Source: Pycnococcus provasolii (taxonomy: Eukaryota > Chlorophyta > Pseudoscourfieldiophyceae > Pseudoscourfieldiales). From it: 64,000 nt of DNA. This document shows positions 1-8,757 of the stretch, piece by piece. Made by a program: the position numbers and the translations under genes. How positions within the stretch are numbered: position 1 is the first letter of the stretch; the number at the start of each line of letters is the position of its first letter. The notes beneath the pieces were generated by a model. It was not told the origin of the DNA and ran no database searches. It saw only the letters and a program-made list of their open reading frames with translations. The stretch is from positions 248,001-312,000 of the forward strand of contig CP150580.1 of assembly GCA_049487715.1 (NCBI GenBank), in the 5' to 3' direction.

Positions 1-447
1 ATGAGCAAAGTCAGGTCAGCAGTCAGCACTGCTCCTCCCTCATTCAAAGAAATTGAGTAAAGGTATGAGAGAAGTATGCTGCAACCTTATTATATATATG
101 TTCTTATCTTCCTGACGAGTGACCCAACCAAGGTGTTTCTAAGTTTTTTCTTACTTACCAACGCATGATATCTATAGAGTGGATGCTAGACGAGAGAGAG
201 ATACATACATACATACATGATAGCCACATCTATAAAGCCATAAAGATGATAAGAAACAGACACCCACCTGCCTGCAGAATACTACTATGATGGAGAGACA
301 ACATGTGTATAGGTAGGCGTGTAAATTGAGCGCTCCGACGAATTCGACAATCGACAACACGCGGCATGGCATGCGAGGATGCATTGCAGGGGACATGAAC
401 ACCGAAAGTCAGAAAGTGAGTCCGTCCGAGGAAAGTTCAAAAGGAAG
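1..447. other. Intergenic, no gene seen
   Basis: I see no supported reading frame or RNA gene here. The stretch is AT-moderate and contains only short tandem tracts such as ATAC repeats near 205-220. A minus-strand open frame at 172-402 has no recognisable domain and biased Cys/Leu content, so it is not called. Confidence 0.5.
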
Positions 448-584
448 AAGTGCCAGCTGGCAGGGTCACCTTTAAGGGTAACCCCTAATTCCTAACCCCG
501 AACGAACTACTAACCCCTAATCTAATCACCAAACCCCTGACTACCTGGCTGACGGCCTGACCGCTAATAACTCCTCCCAACCCC
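448..584. repeat. Direct repeat, left copy
   Basis: This segment starts with AAG followed by the perfect 12-bp palindrome TGCCAGCTGGCA and continues into telomere-like CCCCTAA-rich sequence. The same block recurs at 1398-1492 in the same orientation with small indels. The two copies bracket a small membrane-protein reading frame. Confidence 0.8.
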
Positions 585-907
585 TAATCACCTGACCGCT
601 ACTGTTAACTCTTAACCGCTAACCCCTAACTCCTCCTAACCCCTAACTCTTTGCTTTGGCTGTTTGCTTTGCTTTGCTTTGGTTCGCGTCGGCGTTATTC
701 TTATCTTATTTCGCATCAAGTACTTGTGTGTCATTCCGTCGCACGTGTTGTTGTTGTTGTTGTTGTCACTACGATAGTGGGTCATTGCAATCCCTTCGTC
801 ATAACATGGTTCCTCGTCCTCTTACGGGTAGGTGTTCGTCGTTCGGTGCTCGAACCTTGTGTTCTCGAATTCAATGTGGAGGTGATTTGGTGGTACTGGT
901 AATCATC

Positions 908-1399
908 ATGGAAATAATAATGGGGGGGGGTAACCCTCGTGGTCGTCCCAGGGTCTTCTACGGTGACGATGACGACGAGAATTCGCGCAACAACAAATCT
1001 GGTGGCCACTCACATGACAAAATTCGCGCCTTGTCAGCATGTACTATCGCAGCTCCCATGCTCCTCATGGACCTCGCTGGGTACTACATGGAGTGGGAGA
1101 CAGAGTCAGCCGGAAACATGCTCTTCAAACTCATCAAGCTCGTCGGATGCTTCGTCGCGCCGCCCGTCGCCGTGTGCATCGGAAGAGGGAGAGGGCCGGA
1201 CGGAAAGTGGTGGAGGTTTGACAGATACACGTGGATCACGCTCGCGCTAAACTTTATCGCGCCTTTCGCCGCCATGCCACTGCTTGGACCAAGTGGACAG
1301 ACGTTTGGCGTCGTGCTTGCACAGGTGCACGCGCTAAACGTCGTGCTCCTCGGACTGCGCTACGGTCTCGAAGGCGACGAAGATAGTACAGGAATATAA
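908..1399 (+). CDS. Small multi-pass membrane protein, unknown
   Basis: A 163-aa protein of unknown function. The N-terminal third is hydrophilic, with an acidic DDDDE stretch and a His/Asn/Ser-rich segment. The rest holds three or four hydrophobic segments: residues about 45-67, then one with the motif APPVAVCIGRGRG, then one starting WITLALNFIAP, and a last one before the acidic C-terminus. The APP...RGRG...W pattern faintly recalls PMP3/UPF0057 proteolipids, but the protein is too long and lacks the full signature, so I do not assign that family. An in-frame ATG at 806 could extend it by 34 residues, and a GGTAGGT at 831 could be a splice donor, so the N-terminus is uncertain. The stop codon overlaps the edge of the right-hand direct repeat. 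Confidence 0.5.
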   Translation: MEIIMGGGNPRGRPRVFYGDDDDENSRNNKSGGHSHDKIRALSACTIAAPMLLMDLAGYYMEWETESAGNMLFKLIKLVGCFVAPPVAVCIGRGRGPDGKWWRFDRYTWITLALNFIAPFAAMPLLGPSGQTFGVVLAQVHALNVVLLGLRYGLEGDEDSTGI

Positions 1400-1492
1400 G
1401 TGCCAGCTGGCAGGGTCACCTTTAAGGGTAACCCCGAATTCCTAACCCCTAACAACTAACCCCTAATCACCAAACCCCTGACCGGCTGACCG
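1398..1492. repeat. Direct repeat, right copy
   Basis: Second copy of the block at 448-584, again beginning AAG plus TGCCAGCTGGCA, followed by the same CACCTTTAAGGGTAACCCC segment and CCCCTAA-rich sequence. It starts within the stop codon of the preceding small membrane-protein gene, so the gene and the repeat form one 0.95-kb module. Confidence 0.8.
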
Positions 1493-1628
1493 ATGCAGGT
1501 CAGCCCCTTCCGGCCACCTTTAATTAGGCCCTGATTCAGGCGAAAAACGTCTGAAAAGACTCGTTTTGATTAGGGTTTATTTTGTTCCTTGTAACACGAC
1601 TCGTTTTCCGGCATACGGAGAGTCCGAA

Positions 1629-1781
1629 ATGGGAGTTGGGAGTTGGAGTTGGGAGTTGGGAGTTGGGAGTTGGGAGTTGGGAGTTGGGAGTTGGGAGTTG
1701 GGAGTTGGAGTTGGGAGTTGGGAGTTGGGAGTTGGGAGTTGGGAGTTGGGAGTTGGGAGTTGGGAGTTGGGAGTTGGGAGT
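1629..1781. repeat. GGGAGTT minisatellite
   Basis: About twenty head-to-tail copies of the 7-bp unit GGGAGTT, nearly perfect, with two units shortened by one G near 1643 and 1704. All frames stay open because the unit has no stop codon, which produces spurious repetitive reading frames on both strands. The region 1782-2186 holds only T-rich tracts and the 3' flank of the next gene. Confidence 0.95.
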
Positions 1782-2186
1782 CCCCATCCCCCTCCTCCCC
1801 GCCCCCCTTATGCTCAGCTCTCATTCTTCATTCTTCATCTCTTAATGGCGTGCACTGATGATGGCGTGCGGTACTGAATGAACGGCTTGATGTGAACGAG
1901 TGCTGACGCGGAGGTGTTTTGTGGTTTTTGGGAATAACATTTTTTTTTCTTTTTTTTTTTTGTGTGTGAAAAGCCGCATGTGTTAACAATCAAAAGGTGG
2001 GTAGAGGATGGTGAAAACCATCATAATACTCACTGACCAAATGGCCTTATATGGGCCCGGTATTTACATATAATCTTTTTAAAAGACTTTTATGTAACCG
2101 ACGAAGATAGACTACAATAGGCTCGTAAGCAACAATCATGTAATACCATCACATTTACAAACAACAAACAACAACAAATCGAAAGC

Positions 2187-3659
2187 TTAGTAGATGCTCG
2201 TCAGGAACGAGTCAGCCGCAGCCCGAAACGCCACGGCGGCACGTGCGCTCATGTCACGCGGCGCGCTCACGCGATTCCGTACAAAGGCAATGGTAGCCGC
2301 TCCCACGGCTCGTTTGCGTGCAGCGAGCTTCACAGCCGCTTCAGCCGCTTCGTCGTCGAGCTCCTTGAGTTCCTGCATCGAAGGACGTGGATGAGGCGAC
2401 ATCGGGCGTACGGAACCGACACCATCGCTGTCGAGAAAGCTCGAGAAATTGAGACTGTCCGCGAGAGTCTGCAAATACACCCGCACGACGTCAGCATCTT
2501 CCTCGGAAACGCCGGAATTCTTAACAGCATCTGCGACAACCGCGTCGAGGTTGTTTTTCAGGCACTGGCCCGCCTCCTCGGCACCACCTGGGGTGACGGG
2601 TATGTACTGCGGTGGCGGTGGAAGGTGTGCCTCGTCTTTCTTGAGCCCGAACAGTTGACGAACGACTGTGTTGTGCGTCTCCGGATCGCCCATGACAGCG
2701 CCGTATGCAGGCAACTCCTCCATAGCGTCGAACCATGGCGAGAGCTTTTCGCGTAGGTCGTATCCACGGAATGTCACAAGATTGGCAGCAAGACGCTCGA
2801 TGGCGGGAGCGATCATGACGTCTGCAAGGCTGACCTGATTTCCGGCGATGAATCCATGATCAAAGTACGGCTTGGCTCGCTCGACGGCTTCGTCGAGCGC
2901 CTCCTTGAGTTCTGGCAGCTTCGACGGATCACGTTCCTCTCCAAACGCGCCTCCGATAAGATACCGATACCCAATGGCAGTCAGCGTATCCTTTGCTTCC
3001 ACTTCTTTCTCGATGAACTCGTTCATGTATTGCGTCGCTTCCTCGTCGTCTGGTGTGAGTTTGACGTCAGGAAATCGCTCTTCGAGTTCGCGCAGAATGT
3101 CCGCCGATTCCCAGACGAGCGCGTCGTCGCTGTTGAACCTGGCAGCGGGCACGAGTCCGGTTGGCACCATATCAGTGAACCATTTCGGTTTGTTTCGCAA
3201 GTCTACAAATTCGCACTCGTACGGGATTTGCTTCGCCTCGAGCGCGAGCCAGACTCGTTCGCAGAAGGGGCACCAGGCATTCGTATCCCTGTAGAACTTC
3301 AGTAAAGGCGGTTGAGTTGATGAGGACGATGACGCCGAATGATCGTCGTCAAGAACCCCCGTCGTCAAAGGCACTCTTTGCGTCGAAGGCACGGATTCAG
3401 GCCCACGTGTCTCGTAAGCGGAAGCAGAAGCAGACACGGAAGCCAACACAACACGCGAAACCTTCAAGGACGATGACACAGACCGTGACACAGATCGTGA
3501 CAATGAGCGATACAATGAGCGTCGAGAGAGAGAAGGTTGGTGATAATGACCACCAAAAGAAGCTGGACGAACCCGACCACAGCCACCACCACCACAGCCA
3601 CCACCACCACCACCGCCGCGAAGAAGAACCTTCGAGCAGGAGCAGGAGGAGGGGGACAT
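2187..3659 (-). CDS. CPFC-type glutathione S-transferase, organelle-targeted, with C-terminal extension
   Basis: 490 aa. Residues 1-115 are Ser/Arg/Gly-rich and poor in acidic residues, like a plastid or mitochondrial transit peptide. Residues 118-200 form a thioredoxin-fold GST N-domain with the dithiol motif CPFC at 130-133, the cis-Pro region (GLVPAARF) and the ES pair (VWESADIL). Residues about 215-330 match the all-helical GST C-domain. About 160 further residues follow, beginning with a Pro-rich stretch, with no recognised domain. Cys-type GSTs (Lambda, DHAR, Omega) perform glutathionylation-dependent reduction such as dehydroascorbate or quinone recycling. The dithiol CPFC rather than CPFA/CPWA is unusual, and the exact class is unclear. 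A TGTAA signal (TTACA on the plus strand at 2155) lies just past the stop. Confidence 0.85.
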   Translation of the reverse strand: MSPSSCSCSKVLLRGGGGGGGCGGGGCGRVRPASFGGHYHQPSLSRRSLYRSLSRSVSRSVSSSLKVSRVVLASVSASASAYETRGPESVPSTQRVPLTTGVLDDDHSASSSSSTQPPLLKFYRDTNAWCPFCERVWLALEAKQIPYECEFVDLRNKPKWFTDMVPTGLVPAARFNSDDALVWESADILRELEERFPDVKLTPDDEEATQYMNEFIEKEVEAKDTLTAIGYRYLIGGAFGEERDPSKLPELKEALDEAVERAKPYFDHGFIAGNQVSLADVMIAPAIERLAANLVTFRGYDLREKLSPWFDAMEELPAYGAVMGDPETHNTVVRQLFGLKKDEAHLPPPPQYIPVTPGGAEEAGQCLKNNLDAVVADAVKNSGVSEEDADVVRVYLQTLADSLNFSSFLDSDGVGSVRPMSPHPRPSMQELKELDDEAAEAAVKLAARKRAVGAATIAFVRNRVSAPRDMSARAAVAFRAAADSFLTSIY

Positions 3660-3759
3660 GACGAGCCTATGTATGTGAGATATTATTACCCTACCGTAGG
3701 ATCGGAGGGGAGGGGAAAACGTATGGCGGAGGAGAGACGTGACGGGGGGGAGCCCAACC

Positions 3760-3912
3760 TAACCCTAATGCCCTAATGCCCGAACCCGAATACCCGAATG
3801 CCCGAATACCCTAATGCCCGAATACCCGAATGCCCTAATGCCCTAATGCCCGAATACCCTAACCCGAATACCCGAATGCCCTACCCTAGTCTAAGAACCC
3901 TAATTTTTAAAC
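3760..3912. repeat. Degenerate 8-bp telomere-like array
   Basis: Tandem CCC(T/G)AAT(G/A) units, about 17 copies, between the glutathione transferase and the RING-protein gene. Some copies drop to CCCTAA or CCCGAAC. No coding potential is inferred for the surrounding 3660-4235 interval, whose plus-strand open frames are repetitive. Confidence 0.85.
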
Positions 3913-4235
3913 CCGAACGGGGTGAGGGTTCTTCACTCGCGGTGGTGCCCCCTCGGGTCCCCCCCCCAAATCCTCGAGGGCACAAACTCTTCTTCCAAAG
4001 GAAAGGTATGGCGTCGGGATCCCAGTCGTCCTTACAAGGTGGTGGTGCTTTTAATCATAAAAAGAATCATAACAAAAATCCACCGCAAAGGTAGATTACC
4101 TCTTGGGAGCGCACTTCTCTTTCCTTTGTATCTGCACATTCATCTGCATCTGCACATTCACATTCACCTTTCCTTGCATCAGCGGCGACGTCACCAGACG
4201 CTCCACTGGAATGGCAGCGCGTCGTCGCCGTGGCG

Positions 4236-6006
4236 ATGCCTGCGGTGTCGTCGTCGTCGTCGTCATCATCACAGTCACAGGCGTCATCTCTGGTGTGCCC
4301 TATCGCTTTAGAACCACCCTTGTGCGCCGTATGCACGCCGTGCGGACACGTATTCGACTTCGCGCACATCGTCTACCACCTGCGACTCGGAGCATCCTCA
4401 TCCTCATCATCATCGGCACCAAACTCAGCAATCAGTGTCGGCGCGAAGTGCCCGCTGTGCTACAAATACGTCAACCCCTCCGAACTGCGACTCTGCCACA
4501 TTGAAACGTCCTCGAAACTCTCGTGCGAAGTCGGACGCACGTGCGACTTCATTTTACTAAGAAGACCAAGAAATGGACCGCGCCAGGCGATTCTGCAAAT
4601 ACCGCCGTCCGACGACACGAACACACCGCCGACGCCGTGCCACGTCTCCGGGTTCCCGTACGCTGTCTCTGACACTCTGCCGAGGTGTCTACCACACGCA
4701 AGGTACACCGTGCTCAGAGAAGGAACGGAACACCTGCCCATCAACGCCGCCGCCGCGTCGCTCGTCGCGCAGGCTGCAAATTACCGCCTTGAGGCGAGGA
4801 AAGGAGACCCTTCCGCCGCAATGATGGAATTCGCTTGCTACGACGCCCTCGCCGTCCTACGCAGAAGATTGCAGGAAGCGAACGACGACGACGACGAAGG
4901 CCGTGGTGAAACTCAAGCGGCGCCGCCAAACGCCGTGTCGCACGACGTTGTCGCGATCGCCAATGCCGCACGCATCGCTCAGGCTCACCACGCCGCATTC
5001 CCTTCTCTCACGGCATCTTCCTATCGACCACCAAAGCCATCGCAAACTGCGCCTGATTCGACAGCAACGACGAGTGCTAACACAGCGCCGGCTCTCTTCG
5101 AGATGGAGGAGACTGCTACCACCACCACCACTGCCACCATGCCCCCTCCTCCTACCACGCCGATCCGAGACGACGACGACGACAACATGATGTACCTCTA
5201 CGTAGCAGAGGGAAGCGGCGAAATGCCGTGCATGCTGCATCCCATTAACATGCGCATTCTGTGCAAGCACTACGGCGGCCGATACAGCTCTTTGCCGCCT
5301 CGTCTTTCTGGCCTCCCCGGTACTCGAGCTGGAGACGCACAAGACGAGCGCGGAGATACGGCGAAAGTACAAGATGTGCGGCCACGTGCCGACGGGCGCG
5401 GAGTTTAGGCTCGCGGAGGTTGACGTCGCAAGCTGTGTGAGCACGGAGAGCCTTGCACCATTCAAGGATGAGCTTCGCCGTCGCGCGGATGCGCGCCGTC
5501 GTCGTGAGAAGGCGAAGAAGAAGGAGAAGGAGCGTGATCGCCGCGAGGAGGCGCGCATCCATGCTGCACGCAACGCGCCTGTCGTGCTGGATGCATCCAC
5601 CGAGCTGCCGCCACTGCCGTCGTCGTCATCGGCACGCGAGGAGGATGAGGAGGAAGAGGCTAGTGCTGGCGGCATTATGATTGGCGAAAGTGGCGGAAGC
5701 GGCAGCGGCGGCGGCGGCGGCGTCTGGTCGCGTGTTGCTGGTCTCGGCTTTGCGTCAGGCGGCGAGACGTGGGTGCCCTTGGGTGGCAAAGAGAGCCCAA
5801 CTCACGCGGCGAGTCCCCCCTTGGGCGCTTGGGGTCGTTCCCCGCCGAATCCCGACCCTGTCGAGACGTGGGTGCCGCTGGTCGGCGCGAGTCCGCCCAA
5901 TCCTGACGCGGCGTTGAGCAGCAAGAAGGGCGGCAAGCGCGGCGGTCGTCGAGGCGGCAACACGGTGAAGATCACGTGGGGTGCAACGCCAACGAGCGGT
6001 CGTTAG
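4236..6006 (+). CDS. RNF10-like RING finger protein, apparent +1 frameshift
   Basis: The first frame (4236 to about 5319) carries a RING-like domain: CPIALEP, then CTPCGHVFDFAHI, then CPLCYKYV, followed by the RNF10-type segment ending FILLRRPRNG. After a low-complexity spacer it has YLYVAEGSGEMPCMLHPINM, the RNF10 signature in which HPLNV-like text precedes the conserved tail. That tail (VLELETHKTSAEIRRKYK... LAEVDV, then an Arg/Lys/Glu helix) lies one base out of phase, from 5320 to the stop at 6004-6006. RNF10 and yeast Mag2 are E3 ligases that ubiquitinate stalled 40S ribosomal proteins. The switch lies between 5313 and 5322 in CTCCCCGGTA. No GT-AG intron there keeps the conserved text, so a sequencing indel or true lesion is likely. 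The start at 4236 is the first ATG in frame; an upstream exon is possible. Confidence 0.8.
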
Positions 6007-6287
6007 ATACCCAGGCATCACATGTCAAATTATCGTAACAATAAACTATAATATGATAGACTCCTTATTGTCTTGTAACAAGTATGTTTTTAAAAAAAGC
6101 CTTCTGCATAGATCCAGATGGGGCATCCACTTGACCGAATCTTGGTTGACTCGCCGTGATAAGGTTATCCAGTATGCATGCCCTCCAACCCCTGATCGGA
6201 TCGGGGATCGGATCGCGGACTCCCCCCTCTCTCCCCACTCTCCCCTCGATTTCCCGCCCGAACGAGGTCTGTGCATTCCACACTCAC

Positions 6288-7157
6288 ATGGCGGAGGCGG
6301 AGGAGACCCGTGCAGCACGCATCTTGGACATCTTGGACGAATATCGACCCTCATTGTTTACTTATTATTCGGAACAAGAACTCGCGGAGTATCCGCTCCA
6401 CTTTGCGGCGGAACAAGGAAGCGTCGAGGCAGTGAGGGCGCTTCTCGCCGAGTTCCCTGACGAAGCTCGGCATGCGCATGAATATGGATGGTACCCCCTT
6501 CACGAAGCTGCGTTGAGTGGGAGCTTCGAATGTGTTGAAGCGATTCTCACGGCGTATCCAGAGGCAGCACAAAAACACACGGAATCATTGAAAATGCCCC
6601 TCGAACTTGCCGCGCAAAGCGGGAACGGTGACTCTGTCGTGGCAATAATGGAAGCGTACCCGGAGGCCGCAACTGATGGCACTGATGCAGAAGGGCGTTA
6701 TCCGGTGGAGTACATGCTCGAAGTTGGCGACATGTGGGCCTCGTCAGAAGATTTTGCGGCAAAGCTTCGTGCGGCAAAGCTTCTGCTCGACGCACTTCCC
6801 AAATGTTTTTCCCGATTTCCGTTTGAGACGAAAGAGATAAAAGTCAGCAAGGACGTTAAGCCACACCTTCAAATCATGGTGGCGCTCACGCGCGCTGGCT
6901 ACCCTCCGAGCCGACCGTGGACACCTTCAATAGGACATGCGCTGCGTGGAATTTCGGCTGGATTGGGAATTTCAGGTGGGCGAGATGAGGTGATTGCCAT
7001 AATTCAAGCGCACATGTCCCGCGTGCGCACTTTTTTGCTCGCTGCCAGTCGGTTTGGGCTAAAAAGTGATCTCGCGCATGACATCGTCGGCAGGCTGTAC
7101 GCTATGGAGTTCGTACAGCCTGCCTTTTGCATCGATCAAATGAGCACGGAAAGGTAA
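6288..7157 (+). CDS. Ankyrin-repeat protein
   Basis: 289 aa. Residues about 34-140 contain three to four ankyrin repeats: YPLHFAAEQGSVEAVRALL, WYPLHEAALSGSFECVEAIL and a weaker MPLELAAQSGNGDSVVAIM, each followed by a YPEA-type turn. This AYPEAA pattern is common in large ankyrin families of algae and stramenopiles. The C-terminal half is helical without a recognised domain and has no membrane segment. It probably mediates protein-protein contacts; no partner can be deduced. The start is the first ATG in frame, just after a CT-rich leader. An upstream open extension without ATG is ignored. Confidence 0.7.
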   Translation: MAEAEETRAARILDILDEYRPSLFTYYSEQELAEYPLHFAAEQGSVEAVRALLAEFPDEARHAHEYGWYPLHEAALSGSFECVEAILTAYPEAAQKHTESLKMPLELAAQSGNGDSVVAIMEAYPEAATDGTDAEGRYPVEYMLEVGDMWASSEDFAAKLRAAKLLLDALPKCFSRFPFETKEIKVSKDVKPHLQIMVALTRAGYPPSRPWTPSIGHALRGISAGLGISGGRDEVIAIIQAHMSRVRTFLLAASRFGLKSDLAHDIVGRLYAMEFVQPAFCIDQMSTER

Positions 7158-7515
7158 TCCAACGTTGAAATTACTACTGTACATGGAAACGGACCTCCCC
7201 AACCCCTACTTGAAAGTTAAAGTTGGCCTGTTAACCCCGAAACGAAATCTGGAATGGGGTTTACGATAGAGCCCTTTCCCGTATGGGGGGACCGGACCCG
7301 ACGACCTCCCCCCCTAAAGGTACCTAATAAGGTCGGCGGGGCGGCGGCGGCGTGTATATCACAACACTCCATACTTTAATCCCGTTCGGTTCAGGTGAGC
7401 TTATCAGTGCGTGCACTCTCTCTCATCTTGTCATATTGTCTTGCTTCCGGTCACTGCTCTGCGTCACTGCTCTGCGTCTCTGCTCTGCTTTCTCGTCGTC
7501 TTACACTGCTCGTCT
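7158..7515. other. Intergenic, promoter side of RRP15
   Basis: About 360 bp with a C-rich stretch near 7286-7320, GGCGGCGGCGG near 7335-7352 and repeated GTCACTGCTCTGCGTC units near 7450-7490. No gene is seen. It is likely the 3' flank of the ankyrin gene and the promoter/leader of the next gene. Confidence 0.5.
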
Positions 7516-8541
7516 ATGCCTAGAGGGTGGGGTTCAGAGGGTGGGCGTGCCACCTTGGCAAGCCGCAATAGTAACCTTGGTAAGCGAAAAGGGCCACTCG
7601 GAGGTCGTGGTGGTGGTGGTGGTGGTGGTGGTGGTGGTGGTGTCGCCCGCCGTCGTGGTGACTCCGCTGGCGACGTCGAGGGTAACCCTCGTAGGGTGTT
7701 GGATGCTGATGCTGATGATGCTGATGATGATGATTTGGAATTTGATGCTGACGTTGATGACTCCGACGACGACGAGGAGGATGGCGACTCCTCCGACGGC
7801 GACGAATACGACGACGATGACGACGATGACCTCTTCGGTGACGACGACGATGACGATGATGGCGAGTTGGATGACTCTGAAGAAGATGATGAACCTGGCA
7901 ACAACAATAATGCAAAAGCGGTGGCAAAAAACACCTCGTCTGCAGACGCATTCACGCGCGCTTTCCAAAAAGCAGAAAAACTCGCCAACAAAGGAAAAAA
8001 GAAATCAGCAAATCAAACAATGCAGCCGCAGGAGGACGATATCCTAGACGCTTCCAAGGTGGTCGCACGCAGACGAGCCGAGGCGAAAGCGCTCAAGGTG
8101 AGCCGCTCAGAAAGAAGGAAAGAAAAACTTGCGCTCAAACAACAGTGCCGCGTCTACCCAACAATAAAGGGAGAGACGCCCGACGAAGATGCGCGCGAGA
8201 AAAAACTGGCAAGACTTGCGACGCGCGGCGTCGTGCGCCTCTTCAACGCCGTACGGGCGGCGCAGAAAGCTGAGGAGGGTGCCGACGTGGGAAAAGCACG
8301 TGCCGCAAAGCAGGGACTTGTGCGCTCACTCGAGGGTACGGCAGTGGCACCCAAGGTGCGCTCAAAGGCAGGAGTTGGCGGTGGTGCCGCCACATCATCA
8401 AAATGGGGCGTGTTGTCTGGCGCTGGCGTGGTGGAGAATGGAAAGGGAATGCGCATGCGACAGTGGGACGATACCACCCTACCAGCTGCCGAAGCCGATG
8501 TTGCAGACGACGTTGCGCCACCCGAGTCGCTATTCGATTAA
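7516..8541 (+). CDS. RRP15-like ribosome biogenesis factor
   Basis: 341 aa nucleolar-type protein. Residues about 30-45 are poly-Gly and 65-150 are a strongly acidic Asp/Glu block. Then follows a basic helical region (FTRAFQKAEKLANKGKKK) typical of RRP15, and the family hallmark EKKLARLATRGVVRLF followed by NAVRAAQK near residues 240-265. RRP15 acts in pre-60S maturation (ITS1/27S pre-rRNA processing) in the nucleolus. The C-terminal Gly/Ala segment with WGVL and RMRQWDDT is not assigned. The ATG at 7516 follows an uninterrupted upstream frame lacking an ATG. The 3' flank has TGTAATGGAATGTAC 40 nt past the stop, a motif shared with another gene at 30569. Confidence 0.85.
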   Translation: MPRGWGSEGGRATLASRNSNLGKRKGPLGGRGGGGGGGGGGGVARRRGDSAGDVEGNPRRVLDADADDADDDDLEFDADVDDSDDDEEDGDSSDGDEYDDDDDDDLFGDDDDDDDGELDDSEEDDEPGNNNNAKAVAKNTSSADAFTRAFQKAEKLANKGKKKSANQTMQPQEDDILDASKVVARRRAEAKALKVSRSERRKEKLALKQQCRVYPTIKGETPDEDAREKKLARLATRGVVRLFNAVRAAQKAEEGADVGKARAAKQGLVRSLEGTAVAPKVRSKAGVGGGAATSSKWGVLSGAGVVENGKGMRMRQWDDTTLPAAEADVADDVAPPESLFD

Positions 8542-8575
8542 AAGTGATTCATGTATGTCATGCGCTAAGTTCGCT

Positions 8576-8606
8576 CATTCTGTAATGGAATGTACTTTAC
8601 TTCGTC
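8576..8606 (+). promoter_or_regulatory. 3'-flank motif shared with another gene
   Basis: A 31-bp stretch 35 nt after the RRP15 stop matches 30569-30599, 17 nt after the SRP-receptor-beta stop, at 28 of 31 positions in the same orientation. It contains TGTAA, the chlorophyte-type polyadenylation signal. A role in 3'-end formation is inferred. Confidence 0.5.
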
Positions 8607-8757
8607 TATTTACTACCATTCACCATGCAAACCATTCAGTGGCACCTTTCACGGCGCGCATTTTGCGCTGGCGTCCGGCGTGAGAGCTACGCTTGCCGAC
8701 CGTGGATGATAATCAAGACTGACGAGTCTCATTTACTGCTGTGTATATACCTTACTT

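Noticed and set aside
1536-1877. Several repetitive open frames over the heptamer minisatellite
   Set aside because: The GGGAGTT unit has no stop in any frame, so open frames are automatic; the peptides are pure repeats.
7464-7991. Ser-rich and His-rich minus-strand open frames over RRP15
   Set aside because: They are reverse readings of the acidic GAC/GAT tract in a convincing RRP15 gene.
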